From: Gordionus sp. m RMFG-2023
Taxonomy: Eukaryota; Nematomorpha; Gordioida; Chordodea; Parachordodidae
NCBI RefSeq assembly: GCF_954871325.1
Contig: NC_088779.1
Span: 5,396,846-5,460,845 of the forward strand
DNA: 64,000 nucleotides
Reading direction: 5' to 3'
Part shown: positions 35,101 to 49,200 of the stretch, piece after piece
Position numbering within the stretch: position 1 is the first letter of the stretch
How the letters are laid out: each line of letters begins with the position of its first letter
The notes under the pieces: generated by a model
Database searches by the model: none
What the model saw: the letters and a program-made list of their open reading frames with translations, nothing else
What the model was told of the DNA's origin: nothing
Translations under genes and position numbers: made by a program

Positions 35101-38100
35101 AGAATTTTGAATCTTAGAACAGAAAAAGTGAAGGAAAGGAAAATTGTATAAATATTAATAATGAAATTTTATTGGCTCATTTTTAGCCCCACGAGCTGGA
35201 CGAGCTCCGTTTTGACGTGACGGTCAACGACAACGCCTGGTACCTGAGAACCAACACGGACCGGGAAAGGTTCCGATGGATGGAAACCCTGGATTTTTAC
35301 AAATCTTGTCGGATCAATAACGCCAACTCTAACGGTAGTAATGACGATTCCGGATTTGGCAGCGAAAATAGCTTGCTGCTCAAGAGACAACCTTCCTCCC
35401 TATCCATAACTTCCGGCACCAGCCTGTCCAGTTACTCGGCCTGTTCCGTTAAGGTTTAAATTTTTAAATGCTTTAAATTAGAGAATTGAAGACCCGACTC
35501 GAAATGCGGGGACGGTTCTGGTCAAACAAATATTTGTCAGATACTGCGACCAGACTACTTAAAATTTTTGAATTGTGTTTAAGGGATTATTGAAAGGAAT
35601 GGAAAAATGGATAAGTTAAAAGGTTAATGGAATTTTGGTTGACAGGTATCAACTTTTTTCGGTCATTTATTTATATTCGGATACCAATTTATTCTATATC
35701 ATTTTATGTGGATTGTTCTGTTCGATCAAGATTTCGTTCATTTTTTTTTCGACGGCACCATGATGATAACATACTAATAAAAACACGACGTTTTTTTTTT
35801 TGATTTAGAATTCTAAAATGAATTTATCATATCTCTATGTATCCCAAAGGATGTTGTATGATCAAAGAAAGGAATCTTTTTGAAAATTAAGATTTTAAAT
35901 ATGCATTTTCATTCAAGCACTCATATTACGCATTTACACATAATTTTTAGAGGGGCCTAGGACTGAGAGAAAAGCTGGCCGAGATGGAGACCTTCCGTGA
36001 CATTCTCAATCACCAAATCGACAATTTGCAGCACTACTTCGACTCCTGCCTCCGTCTCAATCATCCGCCGTGCGGCAACGGTTGCAACAACAGACTCAGG
36101 CCAAACGTGATCGGTGAATCCGTTTGCACCCACTATGAAAATGGGTTCAAACCCGACGACGATTCCGACACCTTCAACTCCTTTAGCGCCAATAATATCG
36201 GCAATGCGACCAAGTCCCAATCGTCCCAACCACTGGCGACCCATAGGCGAACGCCTTCCTTACCCGTTACCTGTGAGTTTTGTTAAATGTGATAGAATCG
36301 CTTTATCGCCACCATTATTAGCTATTTTCCTCCCCCCCCCACCTCCCAAAAAAATAGTGTGATTTAGCAAATAATAGTGAATACACGTTTCGCGGGACCG
36401 AATCAAATAGCGAAACTATTTTTCTTCCATATTTTTGTGGCTAATCTTAAATTTCTTTTATATAATCGGAATCGAAAACTCCGGATAAGTTTGGTGGATG
36501 GGATAGATGAATCAATTAATCTTAGAGACCTGCAGCATTTGTCCCCGGCCCGGATTTTTAAAAAAAAAATATTATATTTATTTTTAATTTTTATAGTTAA
36601 TAATGGCAATTTAAATTATTTGATTTTAATATTCGGCCCAACCCGGTTATTTAAAAAAAAGATTTTATAGATCCAGCCCGGATATATTTAAAAAAATTAA
36701 AATACGGGTCGGGTCTCTAGGACTGATTAATCTGACCCTGGGTAAATCCAAGAATCTGAGTCCCTCTCCTCAAATTTAAAAAAGGAAATGAAAATGATTC
36801 TTAAAAATGTTTATTTGGTGTTTAAAATTAGCAGAATTTACAGATCGTGGAAGTATCCATTTAAAGAAAAATTTTCGGAATTTGAACTATGGTCCAGTTC
36901 TCAATTTCGATTTATAAACCTGGGCTGAATATGTATCATTTAATTCGAGGATATTTTGACGATTGACATTTGGTTAGGAGGTCAACCATATTTAAGCTTT
37001 AAAATTATTTTGACTAATAATTTTTTTAAATCCATTTTTTTTAAAAATGTTATGCCCGTGTAATGCATTATGCTTTATTATTAGATCCCTATAACTTATC
37101 AAAGATTTGTAAGAATATTTTTTGAATATTTAAAAAATAATTATTTTATATAATCAATTTTTTTTTAAATTTATATTTTAGCTAGAGATGTAAAAAATGA
37201 TAAAAAAAACAAAAAAATTTGTTTTTTATCAATAAAATTTGTAAAAAAAAAACAAAATTTTTAAAAAAAATATTTCTTATAAAAAAATAAAAAGTTAGTT
37301 TTTTTATAATAAAAAATTTTACAAAATGAGCAAGTTATAAAAATAATTGCGATAATAAAAAATTTGCAATAAAATGTTGCAGAATATATTTTCTATTAGG
37401 ATAATAGTGATAAATCTTTTGTATTTTAAACGTTTATTTTTTTCCCGAAAAAACTGTTTTTTTTCCACCAGGATTCTGTACTTCAATTTGGGTTCAAATT
37501 AAAATTGTTTGGTTTGGCATTTTGAGACCTCAGACTAAACAGAGACCGATTTACGAGCAACCCATAGAACACGGGGTAATATGGACGGGTAGGTTCGGAC
37601 TTCAGAAAATCGATTTTCGATTAAGTTTTTTTATCAAAATTTCCCCCTTAAATATAGAGTTTAAAATTTCTGAACCTTTTATACAATGTTGTAGCCTGAA
37701 AACTATACCCGAAACCTGAAATTATAAGAAAAAAATTGTTTTTTTTTGGAACATTTTTAAGAAGACATTTGAACAGATGATTTAATAACCTTCACTGCTA
37801 AATATTAATCATTTATGATTGTGGCTATAAAAGCCTGGAAGGAATAAACAATATATATTTTTTAAAAAGTTTATGACGCCTGAAGGAAAGAAAAGAAAGA
37901 AAGAAAGGCTCATTTGTTATGACGGGTCACTACGAACGGTCAATTTATATTAAAGGGATGGGAACCCATTTTAGGGGGTAAAATTTATGAAAATTATTTT
38001 TTAAAAACCGTTATTTTAAATTGTTTAAAATTCGTTTTTATTTTTATAAGAAATTGATAATTTATTGCGCAGTAATCGTGAGTATGTGTCGCGTTTTCTT

Positions 38101-40130
38101 GAAAGAATTGATCAAGAAAGAAAGAGAAAACATAACTACGTTTTGCGTTTCAAAACTATAAGACTTCGAAGATATAAACCTAATCATTATCTGTTTCATC
38201 TAATATACTAGGCTATGATTAAGTTTTTCACTTAGTTGAGTTAACAATATAATTATATACTAGTTATCATTTTCTTTCTTTCTTTGTTTTTTAAAGAAAA
38301 AGTTACCTCAAAAATAATATTTGTAGCATTAGAATTTGAGATTTAAATCGATAATTCGTTATAGTTTTGGTTTTTTTTGGCCAAAATTTGTTTTTACTTT
38401 TTCTAACTTTCTACTATTTTATAATTTTTTTTTTCAATTTTACAAACAACAAAAAAAAAAATTCAAAAATTTGAAACCAAACTTAATTTTAACCACATCG
38501 TGATTATTTTTCTCATTATTTTTTTTCTTCAAATTTTTTGATATGATGTTAACTCTCTTAATTTCAATTATTTCGATAATTCTAGCCAGCACCTGGAAAA
38601 AAAATTAGTAGCCTCCTATCTTAAGTCATGAAATTTCTAAGAAGAAAATGTCGACTCCACTAATTTCTAAAAACCTGGTTAGAGAGGGAGAAAGAAAGAT
38701 TTTAATAGTGTTTGTTGAACGGCTAGATTTAGCCAATTTTAAATTAAGATATTAATTTCGTTAATAGATTGTCCAAACCTTTCTGCCATATACGAGTAAA
38801 ATCATCAGGCTCGCGATTGGGATATAATAACTTTAAAGAACACTTGATTTTAAAAGTAAAATACTAGGCTCCGTCATGGGCAGTATAGTTTGATTGTATC
38901 ATGAAAACCGATATTAAAATAATAAAGAAAGCGTTTGTTTAATTTCTTTTTTCCCTATTTCTTTTTACCCCATTAACTACAAGGCTTCATTAGAATTCGG
39001 AGGCACTTATGGCTTAAAATTTAAAACTAAATATTTTTTTCAATGGAAATGACTGGGGGAATCAATCTTATTAAAAGCTTGATATTGTTGGTATCAACAG
39101 ATAATGGGTTTTGAAATGATACACTTTAAGTTCGGAATAGGTCGACTGCCCGAATATTCGGCCCACGGGCCGATAACCATCTCACTGGCCGGCCGGATAA
39201 CTTCACAAAACGGGTCGGGTCAGAAACTTGCTCGTAATTCCCCGGGTCAGACTTGGTCGCATGGGATACCTAATACTGATTACAAGTCTTAAATGATAAT
39301 TTACGAAGGTAAAATGCCGTATCATATGTAGAAAGGAAATTCAAGTTCCAAAAAATATTACGTTTACATTTATATTTATTAATAAATAAATTTTATTTAC
39401 TGACCCTTTTAAACCTTTTTACCTGTATACAATTTTTTCCCCTCTCCCAACTCTCTACTCTGCATCTCTCGTAAAAATATATAATATTTTTTTTGTCGTT
39501 GAAAAATTGTCATTTTGCGAAAAAAAAAACTATTAATTTCCATCAATTTAAGAAACACTTACAATGTCATGCTTAGATTAAAAGTATTAAAACATATTTA
39601 ATAACTTTTAAAAAAATATGATATTTTTATAAAGTATTAAAATGTCCTTGACTGAAATTTCGACCAAAGTTTATTTTTTTTTTCAAAAAAAAGAAATAAT
39701 TTTTCAATTTATCTTGAACTAAAAAAATAGACAATTATATACATTTTTTTAAAAAAATTATTTTTTGAATTTGAAAGGGGGATGGGGGGGGGTGCAGTCG
39801 TCTTTATTTTTATTAAATCTGATCTCGATTTAAATCATAATTTTTTTAAGAAAAAAAATCATTAATTTAAATCAATTTTTTGGGGAAGTTGATTATATAT
39901 TCTAAATGGGCAAAGATGCGGATCCATTAATTTTTTTATAAATGTTAATTTTAACATTTATCAAGAGAAAATTGTTTTATATATATTGTCTTAGTTTCTG
40001 TTATCGTCTTTCTTTCTTTCTTTCTTTTCTTTTCTTTTCTTTTCTTTTCTTTTCTTTTCTTTTCTTTTCTTTTCTTTTCTTTTCTTTTCTTTTCTTTTCT
40101 TTTCTTTTCTTTCTTTCTTTTCTTTTCTTT

Positions 40131-40206
<76 letters not shown>

Positions 40207-43200
40207 TTTTGGTAAACGGCTCTGAGTCTATTTTAAAAAAATGGCTAACTCGATATTTAGTCCAGGAAAATATTAGGCAAGTCTGAAGATTTTGGTTATA
40301 GATGGCACGAAGGTTCTGACATCTATTCCCGAAATCTCGAGGTTTATTAGACAATATTTTTCTGGCTAAAATATCAAGTTGGCCGTTTTTAAAAATCGGC
40401 TCAAATCGAGCCGTTTAACAATACTAGTTTCAGTACCATTTTATTTCTGATGCTTCAACAATGATGTCGGAGAACTAATAGTAGTGGATGGACAGAAGGA
40501 ACCTTTAGGATTCATCTAAACCTATCAACTTAAGGTATTCCGCTATTTCATTTATCATTTATCGAATAATCATCATTCCAACTTTCTTATTTTTAAGTTG
40601 TACATAGACTGAGGTTTTCTGAGATAGATGGTCCTCGTAATTCATGATTACATTTTTTTTTATACACTGCTTGATCCCTTTAATTTAATTTTATTAAAAG
40701 AATTGCGAGCTCCTTTTTATGACCCCCACTATAAATTAATAAGAAACATTTTAACTTAAAATTTTTGCCCAGACCCGGTTTTAAAAGTTTTTATTCGCCC
40801 GGTTCGGGTTTTATATTTTCAGGCCTGGCCCGGATTTTTTTAAAAATATATTACAATTTTTAATTTTTATAGCTAATAATGGCGATTCAAAGTATACATC
40901 CTGACCTTTAGACCCGACCCGGGTATATTTAAAAATTTGCAAATCTCTGATAAATATCTAGTTATGTTTAAAAAATTTGCAAATCTCTGATAAATATCTA
41001 GTTATGTTTAAAAAATTTGCAAATCTCTGATAAATATCTAGTTATGTTTAAAAAATTTGCAAATCTCTGATAAATATCTAGTTATGTTTAAAAAATTTGC
41101 AAATCTCTGATAAATATCTAGTTATGTTTAAAAAATTTGCAAATCTCTGATAAATATCTAGTTATGTAAAATTCCACCTATGAAAAATGTCTCATTAAAT
41201 ATTTATTTTTTTTAAAAAATTAGATTTTTGAATTTTTTTAAAATAAAAAATCAATGTATTTAAATATGCCCCGATTCCGGCACAAAACACCACCTTACGA
41301 ATTTCAAACAATTTAACCATGAATCTTTTTCGAACTCATAGTATGTATATATATATCTTTTTTTAAAGAAAATCCACACCATTTGAATAAAATCTCTTAT
41401 TAACGCCGGTCGGGAATAGCACAAACCTACCTCTCCGTTTCTTTGAAGTGTAGTGTTGTAGGGTTTGACAACTGAAATCCTTCATTATTATGATACTAAA
41501 TTTATAGGGTGCAATAATATTATAATATTCGTTGGTAAATTCGCGGAGACATAGAAATTACCCTAATTTGATCCCAAAATATTTAAGATTCTTAGGGAAG
41601 GATTTGAAAAAATTTAACTAAATAATAAATACTTTTTTTTTATTCGATTTATTTATTTAGGATATTTTTGTCCCCTGTTTATTTATTTTTTTCCATAATT
41701 AATTGTATATTTAAACCAAAAAATAATTATCCAAATGCCAACTAAATGATAAATCTTTTAGAGAGTATATTAAATGAATACATAGATGTTAATAATTGAT
41801 AAAAAGAAAAATCAAGTACCGAAACATTCCAAAAACTGGAAAAAATTACTTTTGGTTTTGGCTGTAACAAGCAACATAAATTCCGGGGGTATATATAAAA
41901 TAATCAAGGCCAGCTAGCATGATTGGATAAGATATTTTTTTTATGAGATAAGTGAACATTTTCGCAAAATTATATATTTTGTCCTTTTAATTCTTTACCA
42001 GCTGGTTAAGACAAAAGAAAATAAATAAAGAATTTATCAAGGCGAAAGATATTTTTATGGCGATTAACATTAACAATAAAACTATCCTTCAATTCTACAT
42101 TTTTTTTTATTTCAGCCATACTGTCCAAGATTGATTTGTTCGGTGCTGGCTCCCTTATAAGGGAGAAATTTAATAGGTCCCTCTTCGGCGAGTGCGATAA
42201 ACCGCACTCGGAAAGGGTGGAGGACGAACCTACCGTTGACACTCGGTTGATCGAACATTTTGAAAATAACGGTACCGCCTCTAACGGGGAAGAGGGCTTG
42301 AGCGCCAACGACATCACGTTAACCACAGCCGAAGATAGACCACTTAAGAGAAGTTAAAAAGAATAGCTTATTTTATCGCGTGTTTAGATTTTTTTATATC
42401 TTCACATCATACGGTATTTTATATTGGAGGATGACTTAAATAAAACAGCCTAGTTCGATTCGGATACCATATGTTCATTTTACGACCCGGTTCGAGTTTA
42501 TCTTACCTGGTCGAATTAAAAAATATCTTAAAAACTTGATCAGGAATTTCAGGTTCTCTCTCTTAAAAAAAATAAGCATTTATTTTTTGCTTATAATTGC
42601 ATTTTAAAATATTTATTTTGTTTTATCAGAAAATGGGTATTGGCCTCAGAGCCTAGATTTTAAAGGCGAAGCCTTCACCTTCAAAGCCACAACTTCGGGA
42701 CTCATAGCCACCCTCTCCCATTGCATCGATATACTCTACCAGAGGGAGGAGCATTGGAAGAAAAAATTGGAAAAGGTCCTTATCATAAATTACTTTAAAA
42801 GTGACGATTATATTCTATTACAGTCACTTTTTGGTTTTTTATAAATAAATTCCCCGTTTTTTTAAACGTTTTTTTCCTCCGCGAATTAAACGTTTAAAAA
42901 TTTGGCGCTTTCCTTGAGAAACTTTAAACCGGCATTTTACTAAAAATTTTGCACTTGAGAAGCTCACTACAGATAATCGATGTCGGTAAAATATCCCTTG
43001 CTGAAATTTTTTTTTAGACAACAATGTATACACCCATTTTTTTTAGAAAATATCCTAAACGAAGTAAAAATTTCAAAATTTTTGCAGATACTTTTGGAAC
43101 ACAACTCTATCCCAACATCGGGTTTTAGTCCATATCCAATATATTATATCCTTCCTATTACGCATCAAACCTCGGCCCAATTGTGATATCCTTGATATAT

Positions 43201-46200
43201 TTATATCCAAATTTATAGATAAATTTACTATATAGACTATTTACCGGCATCGGTTCTACATAACACGAGTCTTTTGGGCATCCATATTTACTCTTCCTAA
43301 TTAACCGAGCTCCTCAAAAGCTGGCCCGGCTCATTTGAAAGATTTCTTTTTGTAAATATCCGGGCCTGGCTTAACTCCAATAATAAAATAATTCGAATAA
43401 ATTATTCGATTCACATATCTAAATGGGATATTTACCTCGACCCGTCAAATTCTATCTCTGTCCTTGGGCGAAGTTTATTTCTATTTGATTGCCCCTTACT
43501 ATTTCCAGCGTCTTCGAGAAATAAATCATATTTGGAAGCAGTGTGCCTAGATTTACTCCCTACCTCCCACTCCCCAATATATTTTACTCTTAATACAATT
43601 AGGAGTCCTTCCCCCCCACCACCATTTTTAATACGATTTTAATGGGTACTGTAATTATGCAATAGGAAGTTGAGAAGCGGAAAAAGCTGGAAGAGCTCTG
43701 CAATCAAGCTCAAAATTTTAACCTCAAAAAAACGATGATATTTGGAGGACCCGACTTTGAAGTAAAGATTTAGTTTTCTATTTTATTGTTAATTATCCTT
43801 AATTTTTATTTTTTCGCACGTAATTATTTTTTTAAAAATTAAAATAATAAATAAATAGAAAATTAGAATGAATAAAATAAAACGCATTGTGATTTGCTTG
43901 AATCAAGCGTTTCGCGTTGCGTTACGGGGATTTTTTTTAGCGTGGTTTCTTATTACATTATTATTTGCTACTTACATGACACATACATGATATTACTATC
44001 AGTAGAGAGAGAGAACGAAATAAAGAAAGATATTAAAAAAAATACTTTTATTATTTGAAATGATTGTTGAATAATATTCCTCTTTGTTTTTTTAGGAAGG
44101 GCCCCATTGCGCTATAAAGGAGGAAGAGTTTTTCGACGCCGTTGAAACGACGCTCGACAAATTGGACAAGGAAGAAAACGTAAGAAAAAAAATATTCTCA
44201 TATGATCTACTTCCATTTTTTTTTTTTTGCTTTCTTAAGATGTATTCATTTTATAAATTTAGTCTTATAACCAAGCTAATCAGAATTAACTAACTTTTAT
44301 TAGAATATAATCCATTTAATAAATAGTAAGATCGCGCTATACCTTTTCCACCCTGTATACTCTAACTTTTCAGATCCTTTTTATCCCGATTAACCGCATC
44401 TACTTTCATTCAATGTTTCAGCATTTTATCTTTTTGATTTTATTTTAACGCGCAGGAACTCAAACACAGACAACAGCTGGCCTCGAAACAATCCGCGAGT
44501 TATCACTCGGCCATCTCCAAATTATCTCATCCATCCCAAAAAACCCACAGACTTTCTGGAGAGGTTAATTTATTATTGCATACCTAGTAAAAATATAATA
44601 GAAACTTGTATAGTTAACTTTTTTTAAAACCATGGAAAGGAACAAATAAATAAATAGATTGATAATTTTATAAGGAGAAAGATGGAAGGAAGAAAACGTG
44701 AACAGTGTGTAATAATAAGATCATAAATGATCATATTGCAGAGATGCATATTTTATGCCAATTCAATTTTAACCATTATCATGGGCCAATACCCAAAAAT
44801 GAAAACTATTGCTCATAATAAAAACTAAACAAAAATTTGATCTACAAAATTTTAAATCTATAAACAGTAATGTAATGTTAATTTTTTTTCTCCTATCTCT
44901 TTTTTTTTAAATTTAATATTTCTCTCACAAATTTTATATTATTAAATGATAAATGAATAAACATTTAAGGAATGATAATTTTGCTTTAAAACAGAGACCT
45001 CCAGATTGGGCCGTATTTTAAAAATTTGAGCCGGCCTTGATATAAAACCCGGACCGTTCCGAAAAATTTAAATAAAACCGGGCCGGTATCGGCCAAAAAG
45101 TGTTATTGGCTCTCTTCTTATTAATATGTGTTTCAAGTTAATAACAGAATATTTTTTAAAGTTACTTTAATAACACCGCCGCCCTAGCTCACTGAAATTA
45201 GATATGAGTTATCTTGTCGAATTTAGGAATTAATGTTATTAAATTTGCCTGTCAACGATGCATGTATAGCTAAAGTTAGTAAACCAATTTGCTTAAATAA
45301 CGTGATTCGCAGATTTGGCGGGAAAAAAATTCGTATAACTAATTTCAGTGATCCGCGGGGTTATAATGTCTTATCATGAAATTTTACTGGTTTAAAAAAA
45401 ATACCCAATATAATTCAACCCAAAAATTACCGATTCCCTACGTGAGATTTTTGAAAGGATGTATGGTGTTTGTTATCAATCACGTTTTTAAAAAAAATTT
45501 CTTAAGACATATCAATCTGACCCAACCCCCAAAAGTAGCTAAATCTATTAATGAGTTGTTTAATATCCTTTTTTTTTAAAAAAAACTATTTTTCTCTTAT
45601 AGGTAGACAGAATATTCGCCGAGCAGCTGGCAATAGCCCAAGTCGACCCCTTGTCTTACCTAAGGGACGACCGATGGCAACTTATAGCCGAGGAAGGCGA
45701 TATGAAGATTTACAAACGAGAACTGGAGGAGGAAGGACTCGTTTGCGATCCTCTCAAAGCTATTCATATTGTCCAGGTTTTTTTTCTCTCCATTCCTTAA
45801 TTTTGACTCATTTTCATTTAACCCTCTTTTCTTTTCTTTTCCATTCTTTTCATTTTCACATGTTTTTTTTATTATACCTTTCAAATTTTTTTAGGGCGTC
45901 ACCGCTAAAGAAGTTTGCCATTACTTTTTCGACCCTAATTACAGGCACGATTGGGAAAGTAAAAATTTTTTTTGAATGAATATAATTCCATTAGATTTAT
46001 TTTGACTATTCCCCCTCCCCCCTCCTTCCCCCATTAGAGGAATTAATCCAGGGTTTTGATTTTACTAACCCGAACCCAACCTCAATAACATACAGTTAAC
46101 CTATCTAAGTTGGATGTTCAAATTATGAGTTCGAAATCAAATTCCTATTTACGACTACTAGAAAATGCCCTGATAAATTGCACAATTGTCCACTTTAAAA

Positions 46201-49200
46201 GTGGGCAGATTTTTAATTTTTTTGACCTATTTGCATAAAACCTCTTGAAAGGGGACATTGTTTTTTTGTATCATTCAGTCATTTTTTTATCATAGATTAA
46301 TTTAAAACAAACAAATATAACGAGTTTTCGTTAATTAAACAATGGAGGTTGTTAAATTTTCTAAATCATACTCAAAGGAGAATGTGCTAAAAGATTTAAT
46401 ATTTTTAAAGGAACTGTTCGCCTATATTTATAAATCTGAAAGACATTACCAGAACGCTATGCAAATAAAACATATTGTACCAAAATAAAAATTTTTATTC
46501 GTATCTTCGTATACAACCCCCGTAGTATTTGTTGATTAAACCGCTCTAAATATCGGGTTAAACTCAATATTTTATTTAGAAATAATATTACCCATACCTA
46601 AAGATTTTGCTCATAGTTGGCACGAAGGTTTGGACATCTAGTAGCGAAATTTCGAAGCTTGAACAATTCGTTTCTGGCTAAAATATTGAGCTAGCCGTAT
46701 CTCAAAAATTGGTTCAAATCGATTCGTTTAGCAACACTACCACAACCCCTTTTAAAAATTTTTTTTAACCGGAGTCCTTATCAATACCTAATGGGTCCAG
46801 AACCCTTATAATATACGTTATCTTGAATTATCATGAATACGATGAATTAAGATAATCGTTGTTTGAATTATTCGAACGAACCGATTTCATTTATCAGATG
46901 TTTTTTTTACCAATTTTTCTTCACATTATTTTGACATTTTTAACTCCGAAAAGAAAAAAAACGACATTTAACGAGTTTAATTAGAATATTATTAGTTTTG
47001 AAGTTAATATTCGCCTGATACGAATCAACCAATGAATAATATTCGAATACGAATAATTTATTAAAATAATCCGAACTGATATTCGTTAATATTATTCAAA
47101 AAATATTAAATGATTGATTCGATTCTTAAAATCGGAATAGTCATTCCATATCAAATCAAATCGTTTTACAACATAACCATCTCAGATGTCGATAAAATTT
47201 GGTATGTAGGTTAAATGTAGTCTTGTAATGGACGAATTCAAAATTTTAGCCTCCTAGTTTTATTAAAATTGAGAGATGTAGGGCTTCCAAATAACTCTTA
47301 AATAATTGTTACAAATTTTTAACCGGAAATATCAAAAGACTTAAATTAAGATATTCACAAGAATTTTTTTTAGGGTTATAAAATGAGTTATAATATACAT
47401 TTATTGTGGTAAAGTTATCCTAATTTTGAAAAATCATTATTTTCGAAATGACTAAGTAGATCCACTTCTACATCTCCAATTCTAGTAGAGCTAAGAAGCT
47501 AAAAATTCTGGATTCACCAATTGCAACACTTCATTTACCTATACCCTAAGCTTTATTAAAATCTGAGATAGACGGGTTGTAATTGATTTGATATGGAATG
47601 ACCCCATGGCAGGAATTCGTTTTTAATATCCCTGAAATGTCTGGTCTCAAATTTTAGTCTGATAAACCGGTTTCAGGTTATTTTGGTCCCATTTAATTTG
47701 TTTGTTAAAACAATATTTTATGTAAGCTACCCTGGAAACAATGAAAATTTTGGAGGTTCTATCCGAAGATACCCTCGTATTTCACCAGATTCACAAAAGG
47801 ATCTGGCCTGCGACTCAAAGGGATTCCTGCTTTTGGTCTCATATCAAAAATGTTAGCCAAAGTTCGCTATCGGAAGAGGGTAACACAAAGTGCCTAGACA
47901 CCTGGTCGGTTTGCAATTATTCTAACGACCATCCCCAAGCCATAGTTATAATCCTAATTTCTTTTTTAAAATTAAATATATTTGTTCCCCATCCTTTTTT
48001 TGAATCTCGTTATGAATAAGCTTTTCCTTTTTCCTCTCATATTGTTGTTAGCTCGATTATGTTAGTTACCGGCGGGAGATCTTTCTCGGTATTTTTAGTC
48101 CTCTTCAATGACTAATTATAAAAAAAGAAGTAATTTCGTGGAAACTAGGTATAATTTGGTTTAATTAATACTTAACTAAGCTATAAATTTTTATATATTC
48201 CCCTTCCCCCTCCCCTAGAGTGCCCTTTTGTAGATGCCATCATCTCTAACAGCTATAAGTTCTTGGTTGAGGGGATTTTTCTAATCATGGCTTGTGAAGG
48301 AATAGGAAATGTTGATCAATATCTTTTTTTCTTTCTTTTTTATTTTAAGAAAAGAAAAAGAGGAATGAGGAAGATAAACCCTGTTTTCAAATTCAATTCA
48401 TTGGGATTCGATCTCTCAATTTTAAATCATTCACTGATAACTTGATTTGACCGGAAATGTATTTCAACGTATATTGAGAGCACCCACACTGTAAATTTTC
48501 AGACAATTTTAAAACCTTTGAAGTATTCTATATTAATTTCCATATAGATTAAAAAAAAATACATAAAGGTTTATAGCGAAAATGGTCTGATTCTTATAGG
48601 GTAGGTGCTGGAATGCATTTCCCGTCAAATCAGATGTTTTTTTAATTTAAAAATCTCCAGCTGTGAATGATAAAAAATTTAGACAATCAATGATGTATAC
48701 ACACTCCTAGATTAGCGATTCATTAATTAAAAGTGTTCATACTTCGGAGTCAACTGTAGTGCCATTTTGCGTCTTTATTTATCATTATATGAATGCCAAT
48801 AAAATCATTCGGCGTGCAAACCACAAAATGGCTTTACAGCTGACTCCTATGTATGAGCACTTTTAAAATAAATCTAATGAAAGAATCGCCAATCTAGTAG
48901 TGTATAATATATATATCATTGATCCCAATACGACATTTAACTTTAAAATTTTCCCGTGAAAATAGGACAATAATTGCATACGCGTCAAATTAGCTGTCTT
49001 TCTTCATTGCCAAACCATCGTCGATAATCCGCCAGGTGGAAGCCACGATATTAATTTTGCCAATATCAACCGCAAAAACGTGAAATGCAAGATAACATAT
49101 TGCTCCAAAAGTAACGCATCATAATATTCTCTTTTTTTTAGCATTTTAATTACACTCCTAACAAGCCCAATTTAGGCTCTGGGCTTGATAACCAGAGGTC

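Larger units (their letters stand above)
29135..35186 (+). other. CERT intron 1 (6.05 kb)
   Basis: Contains a foldback MITE at 29909-30131, an inverted-repeat element at 31503-31667, C-runs near 31174 and 31387, a duplicated segment ending in GGAA repeats at 33186-33300, a GC-richer patch at 34080-34390 and a CT microsatellite at 34696-34712. Chance open frames occur (for example 30434-30649), but none looks coding. Confidence 0.7.
36273..42115 (+). other. CERT intron 3 (5.8 kb)
   Basis: Holds a GGCC-type MITE (36523-36725), a GC-richer patch at 39130-39260 with CCGG blocks that may be a decayed member of the same family, a long pyrimidine microsatellite (40009-40206), a TAGTGTTG-type MITE (40211-40426), a second GGCC-type MITE (about 40770-40949) and a 40-bp tandem array. 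The rest is AT-rich without coding signs. Confidence 0.7.

Noticed and set aside
35169-36244. Reverse-strand frames opposite CERT exons 2 and 3 (73 and 95 residues)
   Set aside because: They are shadows of the GC-rich CERT exons. The plus-strand reading matches a known protein with correct splice sites.
39104-39292. 62-residue plus-strand frame in CERT intron 3
   Set aside because: Its G+C comes from CCGG-type blocks like those of the GGCC MITE family, and there is no conserved motif or splice signal.
39942-40354. Open frames of 114 and 117 residues on both strands, one rich in Lys/Glu/Arg
   Set aside because: They are translations of the TTTC/TTTTC microsatellite, not genes.
40931-41167. 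CRISPR-like regular repeats
   Set aside because: The whole 40-bp unit repeats with no variable spacer, and the setting is a eukaryotic intron, so it is a plain tandem repeat.
45551-45979. 142-residue plus-strand frame across CERT exons 9 and 10
   Set aside because: It is in the wrong frame and runs through an intron. The spliced CERT reading explains the sequence.
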